From Mycobacterium sp. 852013-51886_SCH5428379 (GTDB taxonomy: Bacteria > Actinomycetota > Actinomycetes > Mycobacteriales > Mycobacteriaceae), in contig NZ_LZSU01000052.1 in NCBI RefSeq assembly GCF_001665575.1, positions 118,575 to 182,574 of the forward strand: 64,000 nucleotides of DNA, in the 5' to 3' direction. Position numbers and translations under genes: made by a program. The notes under the pieces are model-generated. The model was not told where the DNA came from. It did not search any database and worked only from the letters and a program-made list of their open reading frames with translations. Positions 34,196 to 42,187 of this stretch are shown here, piece by piece (the stretch's first letter is position 1; each line of letters opens with the position of its first letter).

Positions 34196-35830
34196 TTGAC
34201 TGACGGCGTGTTGGACGCCCGCGACGCCGAACGCATGCCGTGGGACGTGATCGTCGTCGGCGCCGGTATGGGTGGCGGGACGCTGGGCCACCGGCTGGCC
34301 CGCTCGGGTCGCAGGGTGCTCTTCGTGGAGAAGGGGCGTTCGACACTTCCGGGGACGCCGGGCACGATCCGCGCTGCGGTGCCGGAACTGGCGGCGCCCG
34401 AGGGGACCCGTTCGGCCGAGACGTACTACGAGACGCTCGCCCGCGCCGGACGGTCGACCGACGAGGTCGAGGACATCAGCGGCCGCTTCCCGAAGCGCTT
34501 CGTCCCGTTCATCGGCAGCGGCACCGGCGGGTCCTCGGCGCTCTACGGCATGGTGTGCGAGCGGTTCTTCGCCGAGGACTTCACGCCCCGGCAGAACTTC
34601 GCCGATCCGGGCGATTCGACGGTGCCGGAAGCCTGGCCGGTCAGCTACGACGAGATGGCTCAGTGGTATTCCGAAGCCGAACGCCTCCTCGGCGTGCGCG
34701 GACAGCCCGATCCACTCCGACCCCGGGCCGCGTGCCTGCCTGCCGCACCGCCGTTCTCGGCGGACAACCGTCCGCTGGTCGATCACCTGCTCGGCCAGGG
34801 ACTGCACCCCTATCACCTGCCGATGGCATGCGACTACACCCCCGGATGCACCACGTGTCAGACGTATCTGTGTGACCGGCCGTGCAAGAACGACGCCGCT
34901 CGCAACTGCGTCCTGCCCGCGGTCACCGAATACGGCGCCGCGCTACTGGCGGACGCCCGGGTCGTGCGCCTGGACGCCGATCGCACCCGGGTCCGGCGTG
35001 TGATCTGTGAGCAGGCGGGCCGGACGTTCGCGCTGACCGCTGACGTGGTCGTACTGGCCGCCGGCGCGCTGGCCACGCCGGTGCTGTTGCTCGGTTCCCG
35101 CTCCGGCGACTGGCCGCGCGGGCTCGCCAACGGCTCGGACTGGGTCGGGCGCAACCTGATGCGCCACCTGCTCGATCCGATCGAGGTCTGGCTCGACCGC
35201 GACTCGTCGATCACGGCCGCCAACAAGGAGATCGGTCTCAACGACTTCTACATCTGGGAGGGACAGAAGTACGGCACCGTCCAGTCCTTCGGCGCGATAC
35301 CTCCGATGGAGTGGGTGATCAACCGACCCGGCGCCCGGGGTAAGGCCATGCGGATGATGGCTCCCGCCGTTCGCCAGGTCTACGAGCGGTTCTTCACCGG
35401 CGGTCTGGTTCTGGCTGCGATGATGGAGGATCTGCCCTACCTGGACAACCGCGTCCTGCTCAGCGACAGCAGCACCGCAGACGGTCGGCAGCGGATGCGG
35501 ATCCAGTACCGGCTGCACCCGGGCGAGACCGCGCGGCACGCGGCGTTCCTCCAGCTCTTCAAGGCGACACTGGCACCGTTCCGCACCCGCGCCCTGGGCA
35601 GCGGTAGGAACAACGCCAATCTCGGGCACGTCTGCGGCACATGCCGTTTCGGCACCGATCCCCGGACCAGCGTGCTCGATCCGCACAACCGGGCGCACGA
35701 GGTCGAGAACCTCTACGTCGTCGATACGTCGTTCTTCCCGTCGAGCGCCGGACTGAATCCCAGTCTGACGGTCGCCGCCAATGCCCTGCGGGTCGCTTCA
35801 CACATCGACCAGGCGCACTTCGCGAACTGA
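34196..35830 (+). CDS. GMC-family FAD-dependent oxidoreductase with Cys-rich loop
   Basis: A 544-residue flavoprotein of the glucose-methanol-choline family. The FAD-binding VVGAGMGGGTLGHRLA is near residue 18, with IGSGTGGSSALYGMV near 105 and a C-terminal GHVCGTCRFGTDP and SAGLNPSLTVAANALR, where the catalytic His and Asn of the family lie. A loop near residues 211-230 has five cysteines (CDYTPGCTTCQTYLCDRPC). Some FAD sugar dehydrogenases of this superfamily carry an Fe-S cluster in such a loop, which here is only a possibility. It may oxidise a sugar hydroxyl to a keto group, as related enzymes do, giving a substrate for the two Gfo/Idh/MocA enzymes just downstream. TTG 34196 is chosen for its AGGAG and promoter. 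Confidence 0.83.
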   Translation: MTDGVLDARDAERMPWDVIVVGAGMGGGTLGHRLARSGRRVLFVEKGRSTLPGTPGTIRAAVPELAAPEGTRSAETYYETLARAGRSTDEVEDISGRFPKRFVPFIGSGTGGSSALYGMVCERFFAEDFTPRQNFADPGDSTVPEAWPVSYDEMAQWYSEAERLLGVRGQPDPLRPRAACLPAAPPFSADNRPLVDHLLGQGLHPYHLPMACDYTPGCTTCQTYLCDRPCKNDAARNCVLPAVTEYGAALLADARVVRLDADRTRVRRVICEQAGRTFALTADVVVLAAGALATPVLLLGSRSGDWPRGLANGSDWVGRNLMRHLLDPIEVWLDRDSSITAANKEIGLNDFYIWEGQKYGTVQSFGAIPPMEWVINRPGARGKAMRMMAPAVRQVYERFFTGGLVLAAMMEDLPYLDNRVLLSDSSTADGRQRMRIQYRLHPGETARHAAFLQLFKATLAPFRTRALGSGRNNANLGHVCGTCRFGTDPRTSVLDPHNRAHEVENLYVVDTSFFPSSAGLNPSLTVAANALRVASHIDQAHFAN

Positions 35831-35835
35831 CCTAC

Positions 35836-35849
35836 CGGCTCGCAAGCCG
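35836..35849. terminator. Small hairpin between convergent GMC and Gfo/Idh/MocA genes
   Basis: CGGCT (35836-35840) and AGCCG (35845-35849) form a 5-bp stem with a 4-nt loop in the 26-nt gap between two convergent stops. The position fits a terminator, but the stem is short. Confidence 0.3.
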
Positions 35850-35856
35850 AAGGTGT

Positions 35857-36855
35857 TCAGCTCGGTTCGCGGACCGGCAGGCCGGCGCACCGATAGACCT
35901 CGTCGATCAAACTCATGTTCTCGACGGCGTCTTCGGGAGTCGTTCGCACCGGCGCGCCGTGCAGCACCGCCGCCGCGAACGTGTCGAGCTGATAGGCGTA
36001 GGTGGCCCGCCGGGGGAAGCGCTCGACCCGCTTGCGTCCGCCGGATCTAATCGACAACCGGGGGAACAGATGCGGCGCCGCCGGGCTGAGTATCCGCAGC
36101 TCGCCGCGTTCGCCCACCACCCTGGCGCTGGCCCGGAACAGATTCCCCGACCACAGCGCGCAGCGGATGCGCCCGGTGTGCCCCTCCGGGTAGTGCAGTT
36201 CTGCCGTCATGGCGCGGTCCACGCGGGGGTCGCGCAACTTCGCCTGTGCGGACACGACTTTCGGGGTCGATCCACCGAAGGTCCGGGCCATGTTGGCCAC
36301 GTAGCTGCCGGCGTCCATCATCGCGCCGCCGGCCAGAGAGTAGTTGTAGCAGTTGGCCGTGAACGGTCTCAGCATGACGCACAGCGTGATGTCGACCAGC
36401 TCGAGTCGGCCCAGCTCCCCCGAGCCGATGATCTCCTGGACCCGCAGCGTCAGCGGATGGTGCCGGAACTGGATCGCCTCCATCACCACCCGGTCGGTCT
36501 TGGCCGCCAGCTCCGAGATCTCGAGCGCTTCGGCGCCGTTGGCGGTGAAGGGTTTCTCGACCAGCACGTGCTTACCGGCGGCCAGGGCCGCCTTGGTCCA
36601 TTTGCCGTGCATGCTGGTCGGCACCAGGACATAGACCGCGTCGAGGTCCGGATCGTCGATCAGCGCTTCGTAGCTCCCGTGTGCCCGGGCGATGCCGTAC
36701 TTGGCGGCGAACGCGGTAGCGCTGTCGTCGTCACGGGCCCCGACCGCTGCGACGACGACGTCCGCGTTGTCGCGAGCGGGGTTGATCATGGTGGTCGGGG
36801 CGAAGGTCGAAGCGCCGAGAATGCCGATGCGCACCGGCGCCACGCTGTCTGCCAT
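35857..36855 (-). CDS. Gfo/Idh/MocA-family NAD(P)-dependent oxidoreductase
   Basis: A 332-residue protein. The nucleotide-binding IGILGASTFAPTTMINPA is at the N-terminus, the family's HVLVEKPFTANGAEA (EKP lysine) near residue 98, and AGGAMMDAGSYVANMARTFGG near 180, which carries the aspartate of the GGGxxxDxG-type active-site motif. Members oxidise or reduce sugar hydroxyls, often giving 3-keto sugars. The gene at 37643 is a close paralogue. Both lie in the redox group with the GMC enzyme, so joint oxidation and reduction (epimerisation) of a sugar is an attractive idea, not shown. ATG 36855 begins just before the nucleotide-binding motif; the longer frame to 37545 crosses a divergent gene and is not real. 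Confidence 0.85.
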   Translation of the reverse strand: MADSVAPVRIGILGASTFAPTTMINPARDNADVVVAAVGARDDDSATAFAAKYGIARAHGSYEALIDDPDLDAVYVLVPTSMHGKWTKAALAAGKHVLVEKPFTANGAEALEISELAAKTDRVVMEAIQFRHHPLTLRVQEIIGSGELGRLELVDITLCVMLRPFTANCYNYSLAGGAMMDAGSYVANMARTFGGSTPKVVSAQAKLRDPRVDRAMTAELHYPEGHTGRIRCALWSGNLFRASARVVGERGELRILSPAAPHLFPRLSIRSGGRKRVERFPRRATYAYQLDTFAAAVLHGAPVRTTPEDAVENMSLIDEVYRCAGLPVREPS

Positions 36856-36954
36856 GAAATTGACGCTAGCAGTAGTTTCACCCGCTGTGAGCTGCTTTGC
36901 CGTCACCGGAGTGGGACGCAGATCACGTGGCGGACAACGACGTAGCATCCGGAC

Positions 36955-37638
36955 ATGGATCTGTTCGTACGCGAATCGGGTCCGATGCCAGCTCCCGCCA
37001 TCGTCTTCCTGCACGGCGGGCGCACCAGCGGCTGGTCTTGGGAGCCTGTCGTGGGACAGCTGCCGGGATACCGATGCCTCGCGCCGGATCTGCCCGGTTT
37101 CGGCGCGAGTGCACGACACGGCCCGTTCGGGATCGGGCGCGCCGCCGACGCCGTGGCCGAACTCATCCGATCGCGCGTCGAATCCGAAAGGGCATCCGTG
37201 GTGGGCTTTTCCCTCGGCGCCCAGGTGGCCGTCCACCTCCTGGCGGCCGAACCGGATCTCGTCGACCGGGCGGTTTTGTGCGGGACATTCGTCAACCCAC
37301 TGGCGTACCCACGGTTGACGCTTCACGCCGCCGGACTGCTGGCGCGTCTGGCCGCCGGAGAGCAACTCGACCGGATCGTCTCGGAGTCCGCCGGATTCGG
37401 GGTTCCGACCGGCCTCGCGGCGTCGCCGGTACCCGCACTGTTCGTGACCGGATCGAAGGAGCCGATGCCGGTGCGCCGCTCGGGCGCTGTTCTGGCGCGG
37501 TCGATGCCGCGCGGCACCGAGGCCGTCGCGCTCGGTCTGCGCCACGACTGGCCGATGCGCCGTCCGGAGTTGTGTGCGCGCACCGTGGCGGGTTGGGTCT
37601 CCGGTGCGTCGCTGCCGGACGAGATCGTGGTGCGATGA
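36955..37638 (+). CDS. Alpha/beta hydrolase
   Basis: A 227-residue protein with the alpha/beta hydrolase pattern: oxyanion region IVFLHGGRTSGWSWEP near residue 17, APDLPGFGAS, the nucleophile elbow VVGFSLGAQVA near 83, and a C-terminal HDWPMRRPEL for the histidine. The cap domain is very short. There is no signal peptide or membrane segment. It is divergent from the Gfo/Idh/MocA gene at 36855 (99-nt gap) and ends four bases before the stop of the next one. The substrate is unknown; an ester hydrolase acting on the acylated glycolipid or its precursors, or a type II thioesterase-like role, are both possible. Similarity to RsbQ-type small hydrolases cannot be judged by eye. Confidence 0.78.
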   Translation: MDLFVRESGPMPAPAIVFLHGGRTSGWSWEPVVGQLPGYRCLAPDLPGFGASARHGPFGIGRAADAVAELIRSRVESERASVVGFSLGAQVAVHLLAAEPDLVDRAVLCGTFVNPLAYPRLTLHAAGLLARLAAGEQLDRIVSESAGFGVPTGLAASPVPALFVTGSKEPMPVRRSGAVLARSMPRGTEAVALGLRHDWPMRRPELCARTVAGWVSGASLPDEIVVR

Positions 37639-37642
37639 CGGA

Positions 37643-38641
37643 TCACGCGGGTCGACGCAGCGGAAGCCCGGCGGCCGTGTAGATCTCGTCGATGACGGCC
37701 ATGTTCTCGACGGCGTCCTCGGGTGTGGTCCGCACCGGTTCGCCGTGCAGTACCGCGGCTGCGAACGCGTCGAGCTGATGGGCGTACGAGGTGCGCCCCG
37801 GGAAGCGTTCCGTCCGCCTGCCGTCGGGTGAGCGTACGGAGAGCCGGTGGTAGAGGTGCGGGAGCACGGGGTTGATCACCTTCAGCGCGCCGCGGTCACC
37901 GATCACGCGGGCCGTGATATTCAGCAGATCCCTCGACCACATCGAACACCGCAGCCGTCCGGTGTGCCCCTCGGCGAAGCGAAGCGTCGCGGTCATCGCC
38001 CGGTCGATATCGGGACCACGCGTCTTCGCCGACGCCTGCACCACTTTCGGCGTCGAGCCACCGAACGTGCGCAGCATGTGGACCGCGTAACAGCCCGCGT
38101 CCATGGTCGCGCCGCCGGCCAGCGCATAGTCGTAGCGGATATCGGAGAACTTGGGCAGCGGAAAGCAGAAGGCGGCCTCCACGCGGCGCAGTGTGCCCAG
38201 TTCCCCGGAGGCGATGATCTCTTCGGCGCGCAGCGTCAGTGGGTGGTAGCGGTAATGGAACGCCTCCATCACGACGCGGTCCGAGGCGGCCGCGACTGCG
38301 GCCAGTTCGCAGGCTTCGGCGGCGTTGGCGGTGAACGGCTTCTCACACAGGACGTGTTTGCCCGCGTCGATGGCGGCCCGGGTCCACCTGCCGTGCCATC
38401 CGTTCGGCAGCGGGTTGTACACGGCGTCCACGTCGGGATCGGCGAGCAGCGCCGCATAGGTGTCATGCACACGGGGGATGCCGTGTCGTGCGGCAAAGGC
38501 TTCGGCGCGGGACACGTCTCGCGCGGCAACCGCCGTGACCTCGACGTCGGGATGGTCGCGGGCCGGATTGATCAGTGCCAGGGGTGCGATGGTGGCGGCG
38601 CCCAGGACGCCGATGCGAACCCTGCCCCGCCCGTCAGGCAA
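37643..38641 (-). CDS. Gfo/Idh/MocA-family NAD(P)-dependent oxidoreductase, paralogue 2
   Basis: A 332-residue paralogue of the 35857 gene, strongly similar throughout: IGVLGAATIAPLALINPA, HVLCEKPFTANAAEA, AGGATMDAGCYAVHMLRTFGG, and the shared tail PVRTTPEDAVENM. The active-site aspartate and EKP lysine are both kept. TTG 38641 is the only start available upstream of the nucleotide-binding motif. It follows a TylF methyltransferase gene by 30 nt on the same strand, so the two are probably co-transcribed. The gene pair flanks an opposite-strand hydrolase, suggesting duplication followed by insertion or rearrangement. The function is sugar redox chemistry with unknown substrate. Confidence 0.85.
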   Translation of the reverse strand: MPDGRGRVRIGVLGAATIAPLALINPARDHPDVEVTAVAARDVSRAEAFAARHGIPRVHDTYAALLADPDVDAVYNPLPNGWHGRWTRAAIDAGKHVLCEKPFTANAAEACELAAVAAASDRVVMEAFHYRYHPLTLRAEEIIASGELGTLRRVEAAFCFPLPKFSDIRYDYALAGGATMDAGCYAVHMLRTFGGSTPKVVQASAKTRGPDIDRAMTATLRFAEGHTGRLRCSMWSRDLLNITARVIGDRGALKVINPVLPHLYHRLSVRSPDGRRTERFPGRTSYAHQLDAFAAAVLHGEPVRTTPEDAVENMAVIDEIYTAAGLPLRRPA

Positions 38642-38671
38642 GGCCGTGGCGACCGGCGCCCGTGCGGCCCG

Positions 38672-39484
38672 TCACCTGCGCCAAAACACGCCCGTCCCAT
38701 CGATATCCACGATGGGCGCGGTGATTCCGTGCTTGTTGCGGTAATCGGTCACCGCCAGCTCGCACGCCTTCACGGCCCGGTAGTCGTCGACGATGCAGAA
38801 GCCGCCGGGCGACAGCCGCGGATACAGTGCGTCGAGCGCCTGGATCGTCGACTCGTACAGGTCACCGTCGAGTCTCAGCACCGAGATTCGTTCGATGGGC
38901 GCATCCTGCAGCGTGTCCTTGAACCAGCCCGGCAGGAACCGCACCTGATCGTCGAGCAGCTTGTAGCGCTCGAAGTTAGCTCGGACCTCGGCTTCGGACA
39001 CCCCGAGGATCCCTGCCGCGAAGTCGGCCCGAATCCCCTTGTCGGCCTTGTAATTGTCCGGGTCCGATTTGGGCACTCCCTGGAACGAGTCCGCGAGCCA
39101 GACGGTCCGGGTCTCGTCACCGTAGGCCGCCAGGACTGCGCGCATCAGGATGCAGGCGCCCCCGCGCCAGACGCCGCACTCGATCAGATCGCCGGGGACG
39201 TCGTCGGCCAACACCGTCTCGACGCACTCCTGCAGGCTCGTCAGGCGCTTCATCCCGATCATGGTCTCGGCCTCGGCCGGCCAGTCCAACCCCAGATCGC
39301 GCTTGTTCTCCGAGAACGGGCTCATCCCCAGGCGCAGCGGACTGATCGCGTTGACCGCGCTGAACAGGACCCGGCGCCGCAGCGGCCATTCCGACGGGAT
39401 GCGCTCGTGCATGCCGGACCGCGTGAGATTGCGACGGAGCAGATCGAGATACAGCGATCGGACGTCAAGGTCGGTCACGGTCAA
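38672..39484 (-). CDS. TylF/MycF-family sugar O-methyltransferase (soluble)
   Basis: A 270-residue protein in the macrocin O-methyltransferase family to which the GPL fucosyl/rhamnosyl methyltransferases belong. It has PGDLIECGVWRGGACILM (SAM loop) near residue 96, VWLADSFQGVPKSD near 127, LRLDGDLYESTIQALDAL near 200 and FCIVDDYRAVKACE near 230, with the acidic residues that bind Mg2+. It lacks the N-terminal anchor of the two TylF paralogues at 21784 and 23279. TTG 39484 and GTG 39478 are both possible starts; AGGGGC lies just upstream. It is probably a sugar methylation step; position unknown. Confidence 0.86.
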   Translation of the reverse strand: MTVTDLDVRSLYLDLLRRNLTRSGMHERIPSEWPLRRRVLFSAVNAISPLRLGMSPFSENKRDLGLDWPAEAETMIGMKRLTSLQECVETVLADDVPGDLIECGVWRGGACILMRAVLAAYGDETRTVWLADSFQGVPKSDPDNYKADKGIRADFAAGILGVSEAEVRANFERYKLLDDQVRFLPGWFKDTLQDAPIERISVLRLDGDLYESTIQALDALYPRLSPGGFCIVDDYRAVKACELAVTDYRNKHGITAPIVDIDGTGVFWRR

Positions 39485-39559
39485 GAGCTGCCCCTGTTCT
39501 CGTACTCAAACATTCCGGGGCAGAGTCTAAACACGGCGCCTCGGCTTTCGACGGCGAAT

Positions 39560-39573
39560 TGACGGACTCGTCA
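39560..39573. promoter_or_regulatory. Perfect dyad TGACG-N4-CGTCA
   Basis: TGACG (39560-39564) and CGTCA (39569-39573) form a perfect dyad in the 110-nt gap between the ABC permease stop (39595) and the TylF methyltransferase start (39484). It could be an operator for the methyltransferase gene or a readthrough control element. Similar TGACG-containing dyads occur at other gaps in this locus. Confidence 0.35.
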
Positions 39574-39594
39574 GTGAGTGGTGTCGCGGCGTGC

Positions 39595-40386
39595 TCATGG
39601 CCCCGACTCCGCGGCGGCACGGTACCCCCGGACAGCCAGCGGCAGGATCACCGCTGCCAGTGCGACCGCCCACGCACATCCCAGCACGAGGGGCCACAGC
39701 GCAGAATCGCCCTGGGCCAGGGAGCGCATCGCGCCGATCGCGGTCGCCATCGGCTGGTAGCGAACCAGCGGCTGCACCGCGCCCGGCAGCAGCTCCACCG
39801 GCGGCGACCCCGAGCTGGCAAAGGCAGCGGTGATGGCCGGGACGGCCAGCCACATCAGCACCGAACTGTTCGTCGTCCGCACGGCGATCGCGATGAGCGC
39901 TGCCGCGAAGATCACCCCGACGACCACGGGCACCATCAGGAACAGCAGCAGGTCGAACCAGCCGCCCTCGAATCGAAGTCCGAGTCCGATGCCGACTGCC
40001 GTGATCACCGCCGACGCCACCAGGGTGCGTACCGCCTCGGCGAGCAGCCTGCCGGTGAGCGCGCTGGACCGATGCACGGGCAGCGTCCACATCCGGCTGA
40101 GTAGACCGCCCTCCCGTTCGAACCGGATGCTCAAGCTGGCCGCCAGCGCCCCGAACATCGCACCGGCCACCGCGCAGGTGGGCACGAGGCCGTACAGGCT
40201 GTCGGCGCCGGTGACGGTCATCACCGACTCGCCGACGAGGAGGTAGTAGGTGACCAGCAGGAATGTTGGAAAGAACACCGCCTGGATCGGCACCACGGGT
40301 TGCCGGCGCCAGTGGGTGAAGAGCCTGCGGGCGAACACCAGGCTTTCGCCCGGTAGGGAGCTGCGCGGCTCGTTGTCCACCGTCAT
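39595..40386 (-). CDS. ABC-2 type transporter permease, DrrB/C-like
   Basis: A 263-residue integral membrane protein with about six hydrophobic segments, including FFPTFLLVTYYLLVGES near residue 38, LVASAVITAVGIGLGL, and the C-terminal LWPLVLGCAWAVALAAVILPL. The conserved PVELLPGAVQPLVRYQP loop is typical of DrrB/DrrC-type ABC-2 permeases. ATG 40386 overlaps the stop of the other permease by ATGA, so the two are translationally coupled. With the ATPase at 41135 it forms a DrrABC-like exporter. Mycobacterial DrrABC moves a lipid (PDIM); here the cargo is presumably the lipopeptide or a glycosylated intermediate. Confidence 0.86.
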   Translation of the reverse strand: MTVDNEPRSSLPGESLVFARRLFTHWRRQPVVPIQAVFFPTFLLVTYYLLVGESVMTVTGADSLYGLVPTCAVAGAMFGALAASLSIRFEREGGLLSRMWTLPVHRSSALTGRLLAEAVRTLVASAVITAVGIGLGLRFEGGWFDLLLFLMVPVVVGVIFAAALIAIAVRTTNSSVLMWLAVPAITAAFASSGSPPVELLPGAVQPLVRYQPMATAIGAMRSLAQGDSALWPLVLGCAWAVALAAVILPLAVRGYRAAAESGP

Positions 40387-41138
40387 ACAGCTCGCCTCTG
40401 TATCCGCACCGCCAGCGCCCCGAACAGCACCAGCAGACCGCCACACCACAGCAGGGTCCCCTCCAGGTTCGGGCCGTTGACGTGACCGGTCGCCAGCCCC
40501 CGCAGGGTTTCGGTCACCTGGGAGACCGGTTGGTAGCGCACGAACGGGTGCAGCCAGTCGGGGAACGACTCGACCGGCGCCATCCCGCTGGACAGCATGA
40601 TCAGCAGCAACTGCGGCACGAGCAGCACCTGACTGGAGGTGCCACTTCTGGCGATCTCCGAGCCGGCGATGCCGGCGCCCGCTGCGTCGGCGCCCAGCGA
40701 CAGCGCGAGCGTGAACACCAGAACGAGGACGACGAACGCGATCGCGTAGCCGAACCCGCCGACGATCCGGAAGCCGAAGAGATATCCGATCGCGACGGCG
40801 GTCATCAGCGCGATCGAGCCGCGCAGCAGGCAGTACAGCATCCGCGCGATCAGCGGCGTCGCGGCGGAGATGGGAAGCGTGCGCAGCCGCACCCCGATCT
40901 CGGACTGCTGGTTCACCGCGGCGCGGTCGACGGTCGCCAGGGCGCCGAGCAACGTCACCTGCACGATGATGACCGGCAGGAGGTACTGCGCGTAACTGGT
41001 CTCGCCCGTGTCGATCACGTTGCGCAGGGCGAAGTGGAACACGATGAAGAAGCCGGCCGGCGCCAGGATCGCGAACGGCACATCGTCGCGGAGTTGTCCG
41101 AGCACCTCCCGCTCGGTCAGCGCGGCGAGGGCGGTCAC
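40383..41138 (-). CDS. ABC-2 type transporter permease, DrrB-like
   Basis: A 251-residue membrane protein with about six hydrophobic segments (for example VPFAILAPAGFFIVFHF near residue 20, YLLPVIIVQVTLLGALA, AIAFVVLVLVFTLAL) and the ABC-2 permease loop PVESFPDWLHPFVRYQP. GTG 41138 overlaps the ATPase stop (GTGA), and its own stop overlaps the next permease start. It is similar in architecture to that permease but only loosely in sequence, as expected for a heterodimeric exporter. Confidence 0.86.
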   Translation of the reverse strand: MTALAALTEREVLGQLRDDVPFAILAPAGFFIVFHFALRNVIDTGETSYAQYLLPVIIVQVTLLGALATVDRAAVNQQSEIGVRLRTLPISAATPLIARMLYCLLRGSIALMTAVAIGYLFGFRIVGGFGYAIAFVVLVLVFTLALSLGADAAGAGIAGSEIARSGTSSQVLLVPQLLLIMLSSGMAPVESFPDWLHPFVRYQPVSQVTETLRGLATGHVNGPNLEGTLLWCGGLLVLFGALAVRIQRRAV

Positions 41139-42100
41139 GCGATGGCGCTGTCGTTCGGGACGGGACCGTTGTCGTGCATCGTGTGATCGGTCAAATGCAG
41201 GAACGCCTCGTCCAGCGACGGCTTGCGCAGAGAGATGTCGGCGAGATCGAACCCGAGCCGGTCGACCCGGCGAACCACTTCGCTCAGGGTCCCGACCCCG
41301 TTCGGGGCGAGCACCGACACGGCGTTCGCGTCGACGTCGATCTCCGCTCCGTCGAGATCTGCGACCGCGTCGTAGATCGCGCTCAGGTCGTGGGGGTCGA
41401 CCGGGCTCACCGTGCAGTAGGTGTACCCGACGCGGTGCTTGAGGTCCTCGGCCGTGCCCGAGGCGATGACGCGACCATGGTCGATGACGACGACGGAGTC
41501 GCTGAGCAGGTCGGCCTCCTCGAGATACTGGGTGGTCAGCAGCACCGTGACGCCCTGGATCTTCAGGGCGGAGACCAGATCCCACACCGCCCGACGGCTG
41601 CGGGGGTCCAGTCCCGTGGTGGGCTCGTCGAGGTAGAGCACTTTCGGGGGGACCACGAGCGCGGCGGCGATGTCGATCCGGCGTTGCATACCGACGGAGT
41701 AGTTGAGCACCCGCCGATCAGCGGCGTGTGCCATGTCGAACTGGTCGATCAGTACGTCGGCGCGCAACTGCGCACTCTTGCGCCGCAACCCTCGTAGCCG
41801 GCCGAACAGGACGAGGTTCTCCCGTCCGGTCAGCTGCCAGTCCAGCGCCGCGAGTTGGCCGGTGGTGCCGATGCTCGCGCGGACCTTGGCGGGTTGACGG
41901 ACCACGTCGTAGCCGGCCACCAGGGCCCGGCCCGAGGTCGGCTGCAGCAAGGTCGACAGAATCTTGATCGTGGTCGTCTTACCGGCCCCGTTGTGGCCGA
42001 GCACCGCGCAGACCGTCCCCGTCGGCACCGCGAAGCTGACGTCCCGGAGCGCGTGGACTGAACCACCGAACGTCTTCGCTATGCCGTCAACCTCGATCAC
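41135..42100 (-). CDS. ABC transporter ATP-binding protein, DrrA-like
   Basis: A 321-residue ATPase with Walker A GHNGAGKTTTIK near residue 34, signature NYSVGMQRRIDIAAAL (a degenerate LSGGQ as in the DrrA subfamily), Walker B VLYLDEPTTGLDP, and switch LLTTQYLEEADLL. The ~100-residue C-terminal extension is typical of DrrA proteins (LDEAFLHLTDH). It heads the transporter unit, 87 nt after the glycosyltransferase stop at 42188. The signature-motif change is normal in this subfamily, so it should be active. Confidence 0.92.
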   Translation of the reverse strand: MIEVDGIAKTFGGSVHALRDVSFAVPTGTVCAVLGHNGAGKTTTIKILSTLLQPTSGRALVAGYDVVRQPAKVRASIGTTGQLAALDWQLTGRENLVLFGRLRGLRRKSAQLRADVLIDQFDMAHAADRRVLNYSVGMQRRIDIAAALVVPPKVLYLDEPTTGLDPRSRRAVWDLVSALKIQGVTVLLTTQYLEEADLLSDSVVVIDHGRVIASGTAEDLKHRVGYTYCTVSPVDPHDLSAIYDAVADLDGAEIDVDANAVSVLAPNGVGTLSEVVRRVDRLGFDLADISLRKPSLDEAFLHLTDHTMHDNGPVPNDSAIA

Positions 42101-42148
42101 GACTGCAGATGATAGGCGCGTGGCACCGACCCCGAACGGGAAATTGAC

Positions 42149-42175
42149 GCAAGCGACACCATTGGATCCGCTTGC
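42149..42175. terminator. Hairpin between glycosyltransferase and ABC transporter genes
   Basis: GCAAGCG (42149-42155) and CGCTTGC (42169-42175) form a 7-bp stem with a 13-nt loop, followed on the minus strand by an AT-rich TCAATTTC. It lies in the 87-nt gap between the gtf stop and the ATPase start, so it may attenuate readthrough between them. Confidence 0.4.
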
Positions 42176-42187
42176 CGTCCGGGCGCA

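Noticed and set aside
35857..37545. A 562-codon frame for the first Gfo/Idh/MocA gene
   Set aside because: The upstream part is antisense to the alpha/beta hydrolase and has no family features. ATG 36855 starts right before the nucleotide-binding motif.
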